A DNA stretch of 64,000 bases, from the NCBI RefSeq assembly GCF_032362555.1, contig NC_083522.1:9450501-9514500 (forward strand), written 5' to 3'. Position 1 is the first letter of the stretch. Every line of letters begins with the position of its first letter. Both the position numbers and the translations under genes were made by a program. The notes below the pieces were generated by a model. That model made no database searches. It saw only the letters and a program-made list of their open reading frames with translations, and was not told where the DNA came from. The DNA comes from Amyelois transitella. Taxonomy: Eukaryota > Arthropoda > Insecta > Lepidoptera > Pyralidae. Shown piece after piece: positions 40,301-54,000 of the stretch.

Positions 40301-41755
40301 AAGAAAAGTTAAGCACTTGTTATGAGGGGGCTAGGTTAAATGTGATAAAAAAATATGTGAAGGAATATAATTTCTAGACTTCAGCTCAAAATGATTTGCA
40401 GTTATTGCTCGCATAGAAATTAATAATCTTAGCACATAATTGGCTAAGTAATGTTATCTTAACCTAAGTATTACTTACTATTCTTTTTCTCTTTAAATAA
40501 AATAGTATTTAAACTAGACCTCTTACTTGTGAAGATTTTTTTAATGCTAAACTTTTCTTAGTATGAAAAGTAAAAACTTCTCCCATTTTTGATAGTAAAT
40601 ATTGATAGTAAATATTGATAATAATCTTAACTATTTTAGTAGTTCGAATGTTTACATACACAAATTAAATTAGAGTAGATTCTCAACTTGGACACATTAA
40701 ATAAATCAAAAATGAATAGTCAATTTCTTTAGATAATATAATAAATTTAAACATATGATATACGCCTTTTTGTTGAAAAATACATTTCTTAAAAAGTTTT
40801 ATAGCAAAATAAAATAATTAACAACTTTGTTTTCGCTTCTCATGGCTGTAAATTAATTTTAAAATATATTGTTTCAAAAAAAAAAATATATGGAGGTTGT
40901 ATACCCCTCATTTAAGTTATTTTTTTCATTTGTTCTCAGGCATCATTTATGTTCAAAATATAACTGAAATATCGCAGCCCATTTGATGTCGTTATGTCAT
41001 GTAGCTTGTCCAAAACATCTTATTTCTGTGTCTACAGATATAGTCTATACAACAAATTATGTTGTCTCAATAAATAGGCCTGAAAAAACTTATTCTTTTT
41101 GCAAAACATTTGTAAACAGTTTTAAATACTCGTATGTTAAATTATTATAAATTCTATATTTTACTACTTAGCCCGACTCTGTGACATTTTATTTTTACTA
41201 TAAAATTATGTTAATTTAAGTTAATTAAATAGTGTTGATTTGTGTTTATTTAGGTTAATTAAATAGTGTAGATGTGCTGAAAAGTTAAGGATTTTATAAA
41301 ATTGAAATGTACAGGAATGACTTGTATTATAAATTTCTTAGTATTAAGTTAGATTCAAGGTTTGGCCATTTCACGCACAGTTTTAAATATAGTTTTATTT
41401 ACGTGTCGATGTATTGAAATTTTGCTTTTTTTATTGTGACAGGCGTAATTCTACCTCAGTATCTTTAGAATGAACTCACTAGTTTTTAAGTACACGTACA
41501 AAAATATTGTAATTCGTAAAAAAATTAAACATTTACAAAATAAGGAAAACAAGACTGTTATCATAATGCACAGACAAACAAGAATATGATAACATTACAA
41601 ATAGACAAGAAAAATGCTTTTTAATAAACGATTAGGTAGTAGGATTTTTAAGAAAAAAAACATGTTAAAAGTTGGAAAATCAATTTTTATTTGTATGTAA
41701 CGAAACGTCACTTTGATAACCTCCTTTTTTGTCTAAATGAACAGAGTTAAATTGC
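40301..41755. other. AT-rich intergenic DNA
   Basis: About 1.45 kb with no gene or recognised repeat; unusually free of R1 for this window. Confidence 0.5.
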
Positions 41756-42303
41756 TGATGCATGCATTTATTTATTCACTTTACTGAAACTTGTAAAGAA
41801 AGATAATGTTCTATGAAGTAAAACTGCACTTATACTTAATAATCACTGCACTTATATATTTGTACTCATTGACATTTAATGTGTTATATAAATTACAAAA
41901 TTAATGTGAACTTAAAACATTTGTACTAAGATATATTTAAAAAAACGTTCCCGCGCCATTCTCTTTCTTTTTATAATATATTTTTTTATAGGTGGCCAGT
42001 TCTAACCTATTTCAATCTGTTGCTTATTTCTTTCAAAGAGGTTGCGTGATGTTAATGTTGATGAAATGTTAATGTTGATGCATGCATTTATTTATTCACT
42101 TTACTGAAACTTGTAAAAGGAAGGTAATGTTCTATGAAGTAAAACTGCACTTATTCTTAAAAATCACTGCACTTATATATTTGGACTCATTGACTTTTAA
42201 TGTGTTATATACATTACAAAAATATGGACTTAAACATTTGTACTGAGCTGTAATTTAAAAAACTTAGTTCCCGCGTCATTCTCTTTCTTTTTTGTTTAAT
42301 ATA
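41756..42303 (+). repeat. Spaced direct duplication of ~235 bp
   Basis: Units at about 41756-41992 and 42072-42303, both from GATGCATGCATTTATTTATT through a CATTCTCTTTCTTTTT block. Confidence 0.85.
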
Positions 42304-42304
42304 G

Positions 42305-42378
42305 AAAGTGGAAAGAGGTAGTCTCTGCCTACCCCTCCGGGAAAGAGGCGTGATTTTATGTATGTATGTATGTATGTA
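42305..42378 (+). mobile_element. RTE-like LINE 3' fragment
   Basis: Last ~75 bp of the LINE with TATG tail. It sits at the end of the second unit of the 41756-42303 duplication. Confidence 0.8.
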
Positions 42379-42929
42379 TGAACAGAGATTGGAACCAATC
42401 TTTTTTCATTTAAAATAATAATAATTCTGATTTCTGTGGCTGAATCAGAGCAAATGATCTGTAAAACCACTATGCTTGCTATTATAAGAATCAATTATTG
42501 ATCTTTCTTCACTGACAGCTTGTCGTAGATTTGTGACAAGAAAAACCTACCAAATGTCTACCAGAATAGCCTTACTTGTTAAGATAAAAAAAGTCAAAAT
42601 TTATAATTAAAAGAAATAACAAAAAAAAATATTAAATTAGGTTGGCAAATTATAACGACGAGGAATTAGATAATTTTTATTCTCTAAGTACCTATTAGTT
42701 AACATATTTCTTTTCAGTTGACCTCAAATATAAAAAGAGGCTGTGGGTTATTTTTTTTTTATATAACTAAGAACACATTAATTTGTTATCTTCTTATTTA
42801 AATCGCTTTTGTTAAATATTTTACCTGCATGACAGTATGATTTGTTGATTAAATTATTTTGTTTCATTTTTATTCTTTTTCATTTCATTTAACTTCTTTC
42901 ATAAAAAATATCCAAAAATAAAATTAAAG

Positions 42930-43100
42930 AGAAAATAATGTATATTTGTAAGTTTGTTACGAATAAACTTAAAAAATACTGGACTGATTTTCACAAAATT
43001 TGGCACAGATGTAGATTAATACTAAGGGTATACATAGGATACTTTTTTCTGAAATTTCCCACGGAAGCGAAGGACCGTGCAAAGACTAGTGTTTATAGTA
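42930..43100 (-). repeat. Degraded Helitron-like repeat
   Basis: ATTTGGCACAGATGTAGATT and a TTCCCACGGAAGCGAAG block, typical of lepidopteran Helitron-like debris; weak. Confidence 0.4.
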
Positions 43101-45054
43101 AGTCAGTGCGGCAAAAATGTAATTACCGCAACACAACATTCTTATTCAGAACCACAGAATACAAATATCTGTGAAAACAAAATATTATTTTAGGAATCCA
43201 TCTTAGGACTATGATGGATTAACCAGTTACCTTGTTTTGAAAAAATAATCTACCAATTATTATTAACTGTCTAATGTATACCTACATTGGATATATTTGA
43301 TTAAGCCAAAGAAGCGAATGAGATCTGCCAATCAACTTGGGGCCAAAATACTTTTTTATGTGTATGTTTGTAACGCGATAACTTTAGAACCGTTGGTCTG
43401 ATTAAAAAAAAATTAAAATGTATGTATTATCTGTAAAAAAAATTTATAACGTACGTAGGGCATCAACATCGGTTCTCAATAAAATACTTAAAGTATTAAA
43501 AATTTCGTAAGATTGAAGTGCGAGGTCTAACTGACTTCTAAAAGAAGGTACATAATTCAGTTTTAGAAAATTTACAAATTCATTATAATCTACTCTTTTT
43601 CTCTAAAAATACATCCAATTTTTTTCTTTTTTTTTAACTTTTATATTAAAACAGATCTGAAAAGATAAAAACTGGACTATCAAATTAGGGTGTAATTCTT
43701 TTTTTTTTTAAAAGAAGAATTAATTTTTAACAAATAATTAATTACATTAAGCTGAAGAAAACTTTGTTACTGATAAAATCAATGCTCTCTCTTTTAACCG
43801 ACTTTAATGAAGGAGGTTCTCAATAATATTCTTAGTGTTTGTCTGTTTCGCTTTTTATTTCATCTTACCTCAGTTTCCCCATGGCTTTTTAAATAAAATG
43901 TATATTTTTTTTATAACCATAGCATTGTTTTGTTTATACAACAGTTACGATGGTCACTGAGGTCAGCACAAGAGGCTCAAACCAGATTGAGGATAACGCA
44001 ACGACATAGAGTAAGCGGATACAGATCCCGCATAAATCCATTAAGCAAACATTAAAGTCAGGTTAGTGTCAGTAATGATTACGGAGGTCAGGCGGGAGTC
44101 GCTTCGTGTAAAAACCTGTCTCACCCAATCCAGGATATATGGTAAAAGGCATACCTCGGGCTAATCTCCAGAGTGGTGAGGATGCAACCGGGATTAAAGC
44201 CAGGAGGAAGAGCAGTAAATACTAAACTCAACTTTCTATATTTAAGCACCTATTTAAAACGAGTGATAATAAAATATATATAAACCAGTTATTAATTTAG
44301 TTGAATGTCAAATTGGCAAAAAAAGAAAATTTAAACTTGTCCTGTTTTATTCAACCTGAAGGCTTTCTATCTGCCACATTAAAAGTAAACATAGTCTATG
44401 TTTCAGTATTTGTAGCTTCACGTTCAAAATTATTTTAAAAGCATTCACGAGAATGTATATAGAATAAATGCTATAAAAAGCTTCATATGTCTAAATTCTT
44501 ATGAATTATAATTATTAAAGTACCCTTTTCGGTAAGTTTCCCCTATAGAATCTAGCGTAACTCTGGGAATAAATATTAAATTTTAATATTTATTAAACCT
44601 ATTAAACATTGGAGGAGTACTTTGGAAAGACGAGATAATAATTTTTCTAAAACAAAAGAATGGAGAACTCAGGGAAATACACTTCTTAAATAAAATACAT
44701 GGTACCTACTTGTGTATTCATTTCATACATGTCATCTGATAAAAAAAAATTAAAATAAAAAAAAAACAACTCATCAAACAACAAAGAATGCGTCGGCTAT
44801 TGTATGCGGGATCTGTACGTGCGTGTGGTACTCTATGCCCCCAGCATTCACATCTCGCATATACATTACCGTGTTACATTTTACCACGGGACACAGCTCA
44901 AGACGTTTGACTAAGTGGTACTTAAAAAAAAACTTAAAATTAAAACGTTGTTCTAAAATTAAAAAAAAAAAACATTTTTTTAAAGTGTAACGTGGTACTT
45001 GCCGTAGATAAAAAATCTTTTTTTTTTTTAATTAGGAAAAGTTTGCTATACGTA
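43101..45054. other. Intergenic DNA upstream of G2
   Basis: AT-rich apart from a T2 fragment (44072-44215). Presumably holds the G2 promoter; none is convincing. Confidence 0.45.
44072..44215 (+). mobile_element. T2 SINE, 5'-truncated
   Basis: 3' half of T2, about 145 bp. Confidence 0.72.
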
Positions 45055-48000
45055 ATGGGTAATTTTAAGTATATGTTTAGCTGTGTTGTGCTTCACTTAT
45101 TATTATTGAAATGTTGTTCCGGTGTCATTTATAGATTAAATGGTGAGTAAACTATAAACACACATACGTCACATCTTTATCACTTACAAGGTAGACAGAG
45201 CCTCAATAAAAGATTTGAAGGCCATATTCAGATAGGTGATGATGATATTGAGACTAGAATAGTGACAGGTTGCCTATAGCCCAAAAAAAAAGAATCGTAT
45301 GTTTAATTTTATAGGTAAGCTTTTCCTTTGATAGACTTTTACAATAAGTGCGGGAAGACAAACAAAATTATGTTGCAACATTATCCAGACTAATATGAAA
45401 GCTTGAGGGCAAATTAGTATGACTTAGTTGCCTTTTACGACATCCATGGGAAAGAGAAGATTACGTGTGTGACAAGTGGATACAAAGACGATACAAATCT
45501 CTTAATATGTACTAAAACTAAGGGACTAAGGGATAGGCTTATAAACTAGGGATTCTTCTTCTAGGCGATGGGCTAGCAACCCGTCACTTTTTGAATATCA
45601 ATTCTATCATCAAGCAAAAAGCTGAACGTGGCCTTTCAGTCTTTTGAAGTATGTTGGCTCTGTCTACCCCGCAAGGGATATAATGTTATGTTATGAAAAA
45701 CTATTGCTATCCTGTTTCCCACATAAAAAGCGAAACAGCGATAGTTTATCGCGCGATAAAAACGGCGTCGCGCGTGCCATACTACGAAGGCTGGATAGAC
45801 CAGGGTTTTTTATAAGAAACAACTTGCTTATGACCTTTTACATACAGACATACATACATATGGTCACGTCTATATCCCTTACGGGGTAGACAGAGCCAAC
45901 AGTCTTGAAAAGGCTGATTGGCTACGTTCAGCTATTTGGTTTAATGATAGAATTGAGATTCAAATAGTGACAGGTTGCTAGCCCATCGCCTAAGAAAGAA
46001 TGCCAAGTTTGTAAGCCTATCCCTTAGTCGCCTTTTACGACATCCATGGGAAAGAGATGGAGTGGTCCTATTCTCTTTTCTATTGGAAACAACTCCCTTA
46101 TGACCTTTTCATGGACGGAAGCTGACCTATATTGGATCATAGGCTACACACCCAGTTGCCTGAATGTACTGTTTTTTTTTCATATTGTTTTCCCTCACCG
46201 TAAGAGAATCGGTTAGCAATCAAACTAATGTTGGTACATATTAGATAAACTCGAAAAACTTAGAAAAAAATACGTAGGTACATATACATGGAGGGTGTGG
46301 AGGGAAAGGTCGGAGTGGGAAGACCGCTAGACGAACGTATCTTGATCAAATTAAGGACGTCCTGGCAAAGGGTCAGGTCAAAAGTACCCGAAACCGCCGA
46401 GCTTGCATGAAGAGAGTTATGAATGTGGATGAAGCGAAGGAAATATGCAGAGATCGTGGCAAGTGGAAAGAGGTAGTCTCTGCCTACCCCTCCGGGAAAG
46501 AATTTGATTTTATGTATGTATGTATATACGCGGTAGGATCTGAACCTGTTTGTTGGTTCATTACGCTTTTTTATTCCGATACCTTTCGACCATCTACCCT
46601 ATCTGCTGCAGTGCAGTTTGTTCCGCCGCTTCTTCTACACATGTGCTTTGGAATAATTAGATTTAAGTGATGTGACGTCAATAAGTGATACCTTGTATCC
46701 AAATTTGAAAATAAATATTCTTAACTGTACGGAGATTTTCAAGAAAATTGGTTCAGTAGATAACGCGTGAAGGGAAAACAAACATACAAACTTATTTATG
46801 TTATTAGTTAAGATTTAAGTTGACAATGACAAAGTTTTTCAGCTCGCTTAATTAAATATAATATGTGCCAACTCGTAAATATTAAGTTAAAGGTCTACAA
46901 TAAATTGTAATGACAAATGTTTTTGCATTTCGCAACATACAGTTGATAACTCAAGGATTCATGTCTTTAAATGCATAAAAATATGCTGACAATTATACGA
47001 TGGGGCGAGTAATGTGAAAGTTTGTAATATATTTTTTAAAATACATGCATATAGTCACGTCTATATCCTTGCAGGGTAGACAGAGCCCGCTGTCTTGAAA
47101 AAACTTAAAGGCCACGTTCAGCTTTATGATGGAATTGAGATTCAAATAGTGACATGTTGCTAGCCCATTGCCCATAAGAGGAATCAAAAAATTTATAAGT
47201 GTATCCCTTAGTAGCCGTTTACAACATCCATGGGAAAGAGATGGAGTCATCCTATTCTTTTTTCTATTGGTGCCGGGAACCACACGGCGCATCATTTCAT
47301 GATGGTAGCATATGGCAATCAAAAGGGAAAAAATTTAAGTCAGAGATTTTGGTTGATCCCTTTAGAAAATCTTTATCAAAACTGCTTTATAATAATAAAG
47401 TCGAGAGTCTGTTTGTTACGCTTCAATAGATAAACATCTTGAAATGAAATTTGGTTTCAAAGCTGTCGAGTCGAGGGCAAAAATACAATTTTTTGCGAGC
47501 GCAGCTCAACCGATTCTCATGAAATATTAAATCGAGGCAGGCACGAGGTCGGAAAAACTTTTAGCTAAGTCACCGGCATAAGTCATTTGTTAGTCAACTT
47601 GACCATGAACCAAGTTCATGTTTCTCAGGAGGTCAGTCAGTCGGAAATGTGAATTTGCACATTATCATATATTTAAACTAACATTTTCCCTATATTTTCT
47701 GAGTTCACTCAAAAAATGTCATTTGGAGCGTCAGTGGTCCAATAAGTATGGTGCCTAGTTAAAACGTGTCGCTCGTTAAAGGCACAGGTTCGAATCCCAC
47801 CACGGCCATGTACCAATGATTATTTTCGAAGTTATGTAAATTAGTTTGAATACTAACGAATGAAACTAAACGATGCTCTTACGGTGAGGGAAAACATCGT
47901 TAGAAAACTTGCACATTCAGAAAACTGGATGTGTAACCATAATCGATCCAATACGGGTTAGGTTCCTCTGCAAAAGGTTAGTCGCTTCGTGTAAAAAGCG

Positions 48001-51000
48001 GACTCACCCAATCCAGGATCCATGGTAAAAGACTTACCCCTGGCTCCTCTCCAGAGTACTGATGGATGCAACAAAGACTAATAAAATTGGTGTTAGAGTA
48101 GCTTAAAAATTTTTAAATCACATACATACATACATAAAAATCACGCCTCTTTCCCGGAGGGGTAGGTAGAGACTACTTTTAAATCACATTGTTTGCAAAA
48201 TTATATAAGTCTTTTCTTTTTATTTTTACATTTAATGGGGTGGAGGGTTGATCCTAAGATACAGGATACTGCCTAGTTAAGGTATCAACCCACCATAATC
48301 CTTTTTCGTAATACCTATTAAGTATTTTTGTAAACTTTATTGTGATTGTGATTATGGTGAGACATTAAAGATTAGACAATTAGACAATAGAATAATCAGG
48401 TAGAAAAAGACTAAAAAAAGTCTTATTTTGACTAGCAACTTGTCACTATTTAAATCTCAATTCTATCTTCAATCCATATATCTACATTTGAAAGGAGTCA
48501 TTGGTTCATGGCCTAGATGGGATTTGAATCTGTGCCTTTCTGCGCATCACGCATTTTAACCGGGCACCTTACGGATTCGACCATCGACGCACTATTTCAA
48601 GTTAGATAAATGAATGTATTCAATTCTATCATAAAGCCAAACAGCTGAACGTGGCCTGTCAGTCTCTTCAGGACTGTTGGCTCTGTCTACCCCGCAAGGG
48701 ATATAGACGTGACTATATTGTATGTATAAATGAATGTAGGAAATGCTTTTAGTAAATTATCGCAATTATAGGCAATTACAAGCCGCGTGGACAGACTGAC
48801 GCATAACTTTGTGTCATTGAATACTATTTTTTCTAGTCAGATCTTGCGAGTGCCTAATTTATGGTTATCAGCCTTTTGGCGACTGTGTCTTCTTTTTTAA
48901 TACATATAGTCACGTCTATATCCCTTACGGGGTAGACAGAACCAACTGTCTTTAAAAGGCTGAAAGGCCACGGTCAGTTGTATGGCTATAATGATGGATT
49001 TCATTTCTTCCACATTGCTATTCTAAGTTTCGATAGTTGTGAAGTTGACGTTGTTGAAGAAAATGCTGGAGTGCAGTTTGTTACCTCTTCTTCTGCATTA
49101 ACACTTTGGAAGCGGTAGGAAACTTTGTTTTCAGTAATTTATTTAACGTCAACCATTATTGTGACACCTAAAGATATGACAAATATTAAGTGATATGAAG
49201 TGTACCATTTTTAAATTGAATTTTCGGTTCTTTTTATTTTCCGGCGACATTATACTTATATGTAGATATATAAATGCAAATAGAACTTCCACAAATATCT
49301 ACCACACATCGTCAATCTCACTGAGCTTCAAAATGATTAAAAAAAATTATATACTCGTACTCATCTCAATTCCATCATTAAGCCAAACAGCTGAACGTGG
49401 TCATTCAGTCTTTTCAAGACTGTGAGCTCTGTCTACCCCGCAAGGGACATAGACGTGACCATATGTATGTATGTATGTACTCATCCACAGAAACACAATA
49501 TGAGTCAATGCCGCCTCTGTTCGCGATGGACCACTACGAGGCTTGTCTCCATGACCTGGACGGTATGTACTGTGTAGCTGACTTCGATTTGTATGCTGTT
49601 GGTCACTCCGACCTTATGAAGCTTATACAGGTAAGAAAGAGATGACGATACTGTTCTGTTTTCTTAATGTATGTATTGATTTGTTTGATCACAATACTTA
49701 CATACAAACGTAGAATCACGTCTATATCCCTTGCGGGGTAGACAGAGCCTCGCAAAGACTGAAAGGCCACGTTCAGCTGTATGTTCAGCTATAGCAGCCA
49801 AATACATTATCTTATGTACAGAAAGGTCTTTTTAACTGTTTTGTTATAGTTACATTTGTATTGATTAGATCAAAATTAAAATACGAAAAAAATGTGCAAG
49901 ACTAATAAAAAAAATCTTATTAATTGTTTATCTAAGTTACAACTGCGCATAACAATAATTAAAATAATGATACGTTTAATGGTGAGGAAGTCAAAGAATT
50001 ACATGCCACTTAGGGCTCGGTCAAGATCGTGGTCAAGAATGGCCAAGTTAAACGGTTCTAGAGAAAAATGGCGGGGTAATACCAACCTGTACTTAAACAC
50101 ATTATTATTTACATATTTAATCTCGGCTTCCTTGTGAAAATAATATCAACATGAAGATATTTATTAAGGTTTATATGTAGATTCCTCTTGTAGTCTAAGA
50201 GAGGGTTTCCCAAAATTTTTGCGGGTCGGGAAATTCAATTGGGGTCTGCACCGAGCGGGTCAAGCTGCTCTACTACCTTAGTTAAAAGAAATAAATAAAT
50301 CAGCAGAGTCTTCGGGTTTACACGGACAGATGCGCGGGCGCACTCTAGTCAATACTAGGAGTCCACAAAACCAGCACAAAATGAACCTTTTTAACGCTCA
50401 AATATAAACACACAGCACTTTACGTAGCACATTTTTTGGTGGAAAAACACCTTTAAAGACAAAATGCAGCAGTCATCGTCAGTGACACAATTTAAATCGG
50501 CTTAGACGACCAGCGATTACTCTAATTGTTTAAACACCATGCAATGACGAGAAGTCATTGCGATCTGGCTGACTGTTATACTGGACTACTTATATTATAA
50601 CATACATATATACATATGGTCACGTCTATATCCCTTGTGGGGTAGACAGAGCCAACAGTCTTGAAAAGACTGATAGGCCACGCTCAGCTATTTGGCTTAA
50701 TGATAGAATTGAGATTCAAATAGTGACAGGTTGATAGCCTATCGCTTAAAAAAGAATGCCAAGTTTGTAAGCCTATCCTTTAGTCGCCTTTTACGACATC
50801 CATGGTAAAGAGACGGAGTGGTTTTATTTTATTTTTTGTATTGGTTCCGGGAACCACGCGGCTCCAATACAAAAAAGCACTAATATAATAAATGCGAAAG
50901 TTTGTATGTTAGGATATCATTATGGACGTTTGTTACTCTTTCATGCAAAAACTAATGAACCAATTACGATGAAATTTATGTATGTAGGTAGCTGAAGACT

Positions 51001-54000
51001 CAGAATAACTTATAGGATACTTTTTATAACGGAGTTCCCGCGGTATTGATAGGGTTTCCATGCGGACGAAGTCGCGGGCGGCCTCTAGCATACATATATT
51101 TACAAGCTTCTGCCCGGGGCTTAGCTACCGTGTGAAAAAATGGCATTCATTTGTAATTTTAAATAAATATCTACATACATTAATACACAATTTGTAAAAG
51201 GTGACAAATTTAAAGATTTTAGTTTTTTTTTTTGTTTTTCGCAAGCATAATTTATGATACTCGTAATGTCCTCCAAATTAATTTCAAAATGGAATGCACT
51301 GATCTTATCAATTACCAATCCTATAAACGTTAAAAAGAAATAAATTAAAAATACCTTAAATTTCTATAAATTGGTCAAGGATTCTCACAACACTACTAAC
51401 AAATACAATTTGTAAAGCCCTTATATGATATATAAGAGGCCGCCGGCGACTTCGTCCGCGTGGAATCAATCCCGCGGGAACTCCGGGATAAAAAGTAGCC
51501 TATATGTTATTCTGGGTCTTCAGCTACCTACATACCAAATTTTATCGAAATCGGTTTAGTAGTTTTTGCGTGAAAGAGTAACAAACATCCATACGGACAT
51601 CCTGTCATACTCACTAACTTTCGCTTTTATAATATTAGTAGGATGATCACGTCTACATATATCCCTTGTGAGGTAGAAAGAGCCAACAGTCTTGAAAATA
51701 CTGAAAGGTCAAGTTCAACACAACAATTCGGCCCAATGATGGAGTTTAGATTCAAATAATGACAGTTGCCGACAAAGAGAAACCCAAATTTATAAGCCCT
51801 TCCTTAGTCGCCTTTTACGCTTATGACATGCATGGAGTGGTCCTGTTCTAAAACAAATTAAATTCAAAATTCAAAATTTTTATTCATTATTATAGGATAT
51901 TATTATATCGCTTAATAATTGTCGTATGGTTTAACAACTTGGTTGACGTCAAATAAATTACTTAAAAACTAAGTTTACTGCCGCTTCCAAGGCGTCAGTG
52001 CAGAAGAAGCGGTAACAAACTGCACTGCAGCATTTTCATCAACAACGTCAACTTCACAATATTAAATTATACTTAGAATAGAATAAACCACACGGCATCA
52101 TAAAGCCCTTATATATTCCAAATATGGCCGCTTTGTATATGCACTTTGCGTCGCTGTATTATGAATGTGTACTTCCTCATTTGGTTGTTTAATATAATAA
52201 TCATCAACACAGTCTGTCACGTCTGTCTGTTTTATGTGGCATTCGGCCATACGATTCATACATTATGTCCTTTGTTTCTATTTTTGGAGTTACTTGTCGA
52301 AAAAAAATATGTAAATTGGAATTATTGTGTGTTGATTTAAATCAATTTACGTGGATATGTCCTGTTTCAAGATGTTTAATGATGGAATTGGGAAAAATTC
52401 GGTGTCAAATTTTTATGTTGTCCAATTTTGGTTTAAATACATAAGTTTAGTTTACTTTTATAATAATAGATGGCGTTGTCCCATTTTGAAACGCGATATG
52501 GTTTTGCTCTGATACAAACATAAAAAGAAATGTAAAATGTAACTAAGAATCACGCTTGCTATTTTTAAGAACTTACTTTTGCCACATGCGGTGTTGAAAG
52601 AATGTTAATTATCTATGACTATTTCTATGAGATACATGGACATAAATTATGCCTCTTTCCCGAAGGGGTAGGCAGGGACCACATCTTTCCACTTGCGACG
52701 ATCCCTGCATACTTCTTTCGCTTTATCCACTTTCAATAACTCTTTTCATGCAACCTCGTCGGTTTCGGGTACTCTTGACCTTGACCCATAATGTGTTATA
52801 AATGCAACCATTTTGATATGAAAAACATTTGATTAAGCCATTTTTAGATAAGTTTTTTTTTATATTTTCAGAAAAACAAATTATGAGAGTGAGTTTCAAA
52901 ATTTAATTCTTTTATTTCAGGAATATTCTGCTCACACACTAAAGCACTACAATCACACACAAATCCACAGAGGGATTTGTGTCACAAGAACTTGCAAACA
53001 ACATATAGAGAAAAACACAACAAATGAGACAGCGGACCTAAGTCGCGTCCTTGAGGGGTGCCTTAACGAATCCATATGGTTGAACTACAAAATCCAAGCA
53101 AGACTGAATAACATTAAATACTGTGATAAAGCGAATGAAACTATGAGTTTGGATGTGTATGATATGGTCATGGTTGTGGTTTATTTTATAATAATAATTC
53201 TTAATCTAGCCGGAAGCCTGTATGATGTCGCGTTCTCCAAGAAACCGGGAAGAGGTGAGCTGGTTTGATTTATCTTTGACTTATATCAATCTTAGCTAAG
53301 AATCTAATGTATCTCTAATAAAATATAACCTTAAAGTGATGAAACCTAAATTTTCCTGGATTTTTGGAGTGAAAACAGATAGACTTCTTAATAGTGCCTT
53401 TCTAAAACTTTAATAGAATCAGTTGAATAGTTCTTGAATTGATGATGATCGTTGTTGTACAAAATATATCAAATATTCACCCTTTCAATATGGATAAATG
53501 AATGAAATAATACAACATCAAAATGTTCGAAAATGTCTGTTTCAGGAAATCCCTATTTACTAGCGTTCTCCATTCGTCGCAATTGGGCCAAACTGGTGGA
53601 GCCCGGGGGAACGGGCTCAGAGCCAAGACTGGATCGGTTGAAGACATTTTATGGACTAAGGTTTGTGTAGAAGAGTTAATTGATTAATTTACTTACAACT
53701 TTATTGTACAAAATACAAATGTGCACAATTAGCGAACTTGATGCTAGAAGCATTATCACCATATACCATTGTGTCTGACAGAGAACTTACTTACTTGGAT
53801 AGTCAATACTAATAATTTTGCATTATACATACATACATATGATCACGTCTTTATCCCTTACGGGGTAGACAGAGCCAACAGTCTTGAAAAGTACTGATAG
53901 GCCACATTCAGCTGTTTGGCTTAATGATAGAATTGAGATTCAAATAGTGACGGGTTGCTAGCCCATCGCCTAAAAGAAGAATCCCAAGTTTATAAGCCTA

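Noticed and set aside
42938-43174. 78-codon frame starting MYICKFVTNK
   Set aside because: Lies in Helitron-like debris; no homology or splice support.
44020-44825. Inverted ACAGATCCCGCATA pair ~780 bp apart as transposon ends
   Set aside because: No target duplication and no match outside the 14-bp core; could be chance.
46407-46670. Frame beginning MKRVMNVDEAKE
   Set aside because: It is the C-terminal coding end of the truncated RTE-like LINE, not a host gene.
49195-49300. MKCTIFKLNFRFFLF frame as first exon of G2
   Set aside because: No donor gives the right phase without a stop. The exon at 45055-45142 matches G1 exon 1 in sequence, phase and signal peptide.
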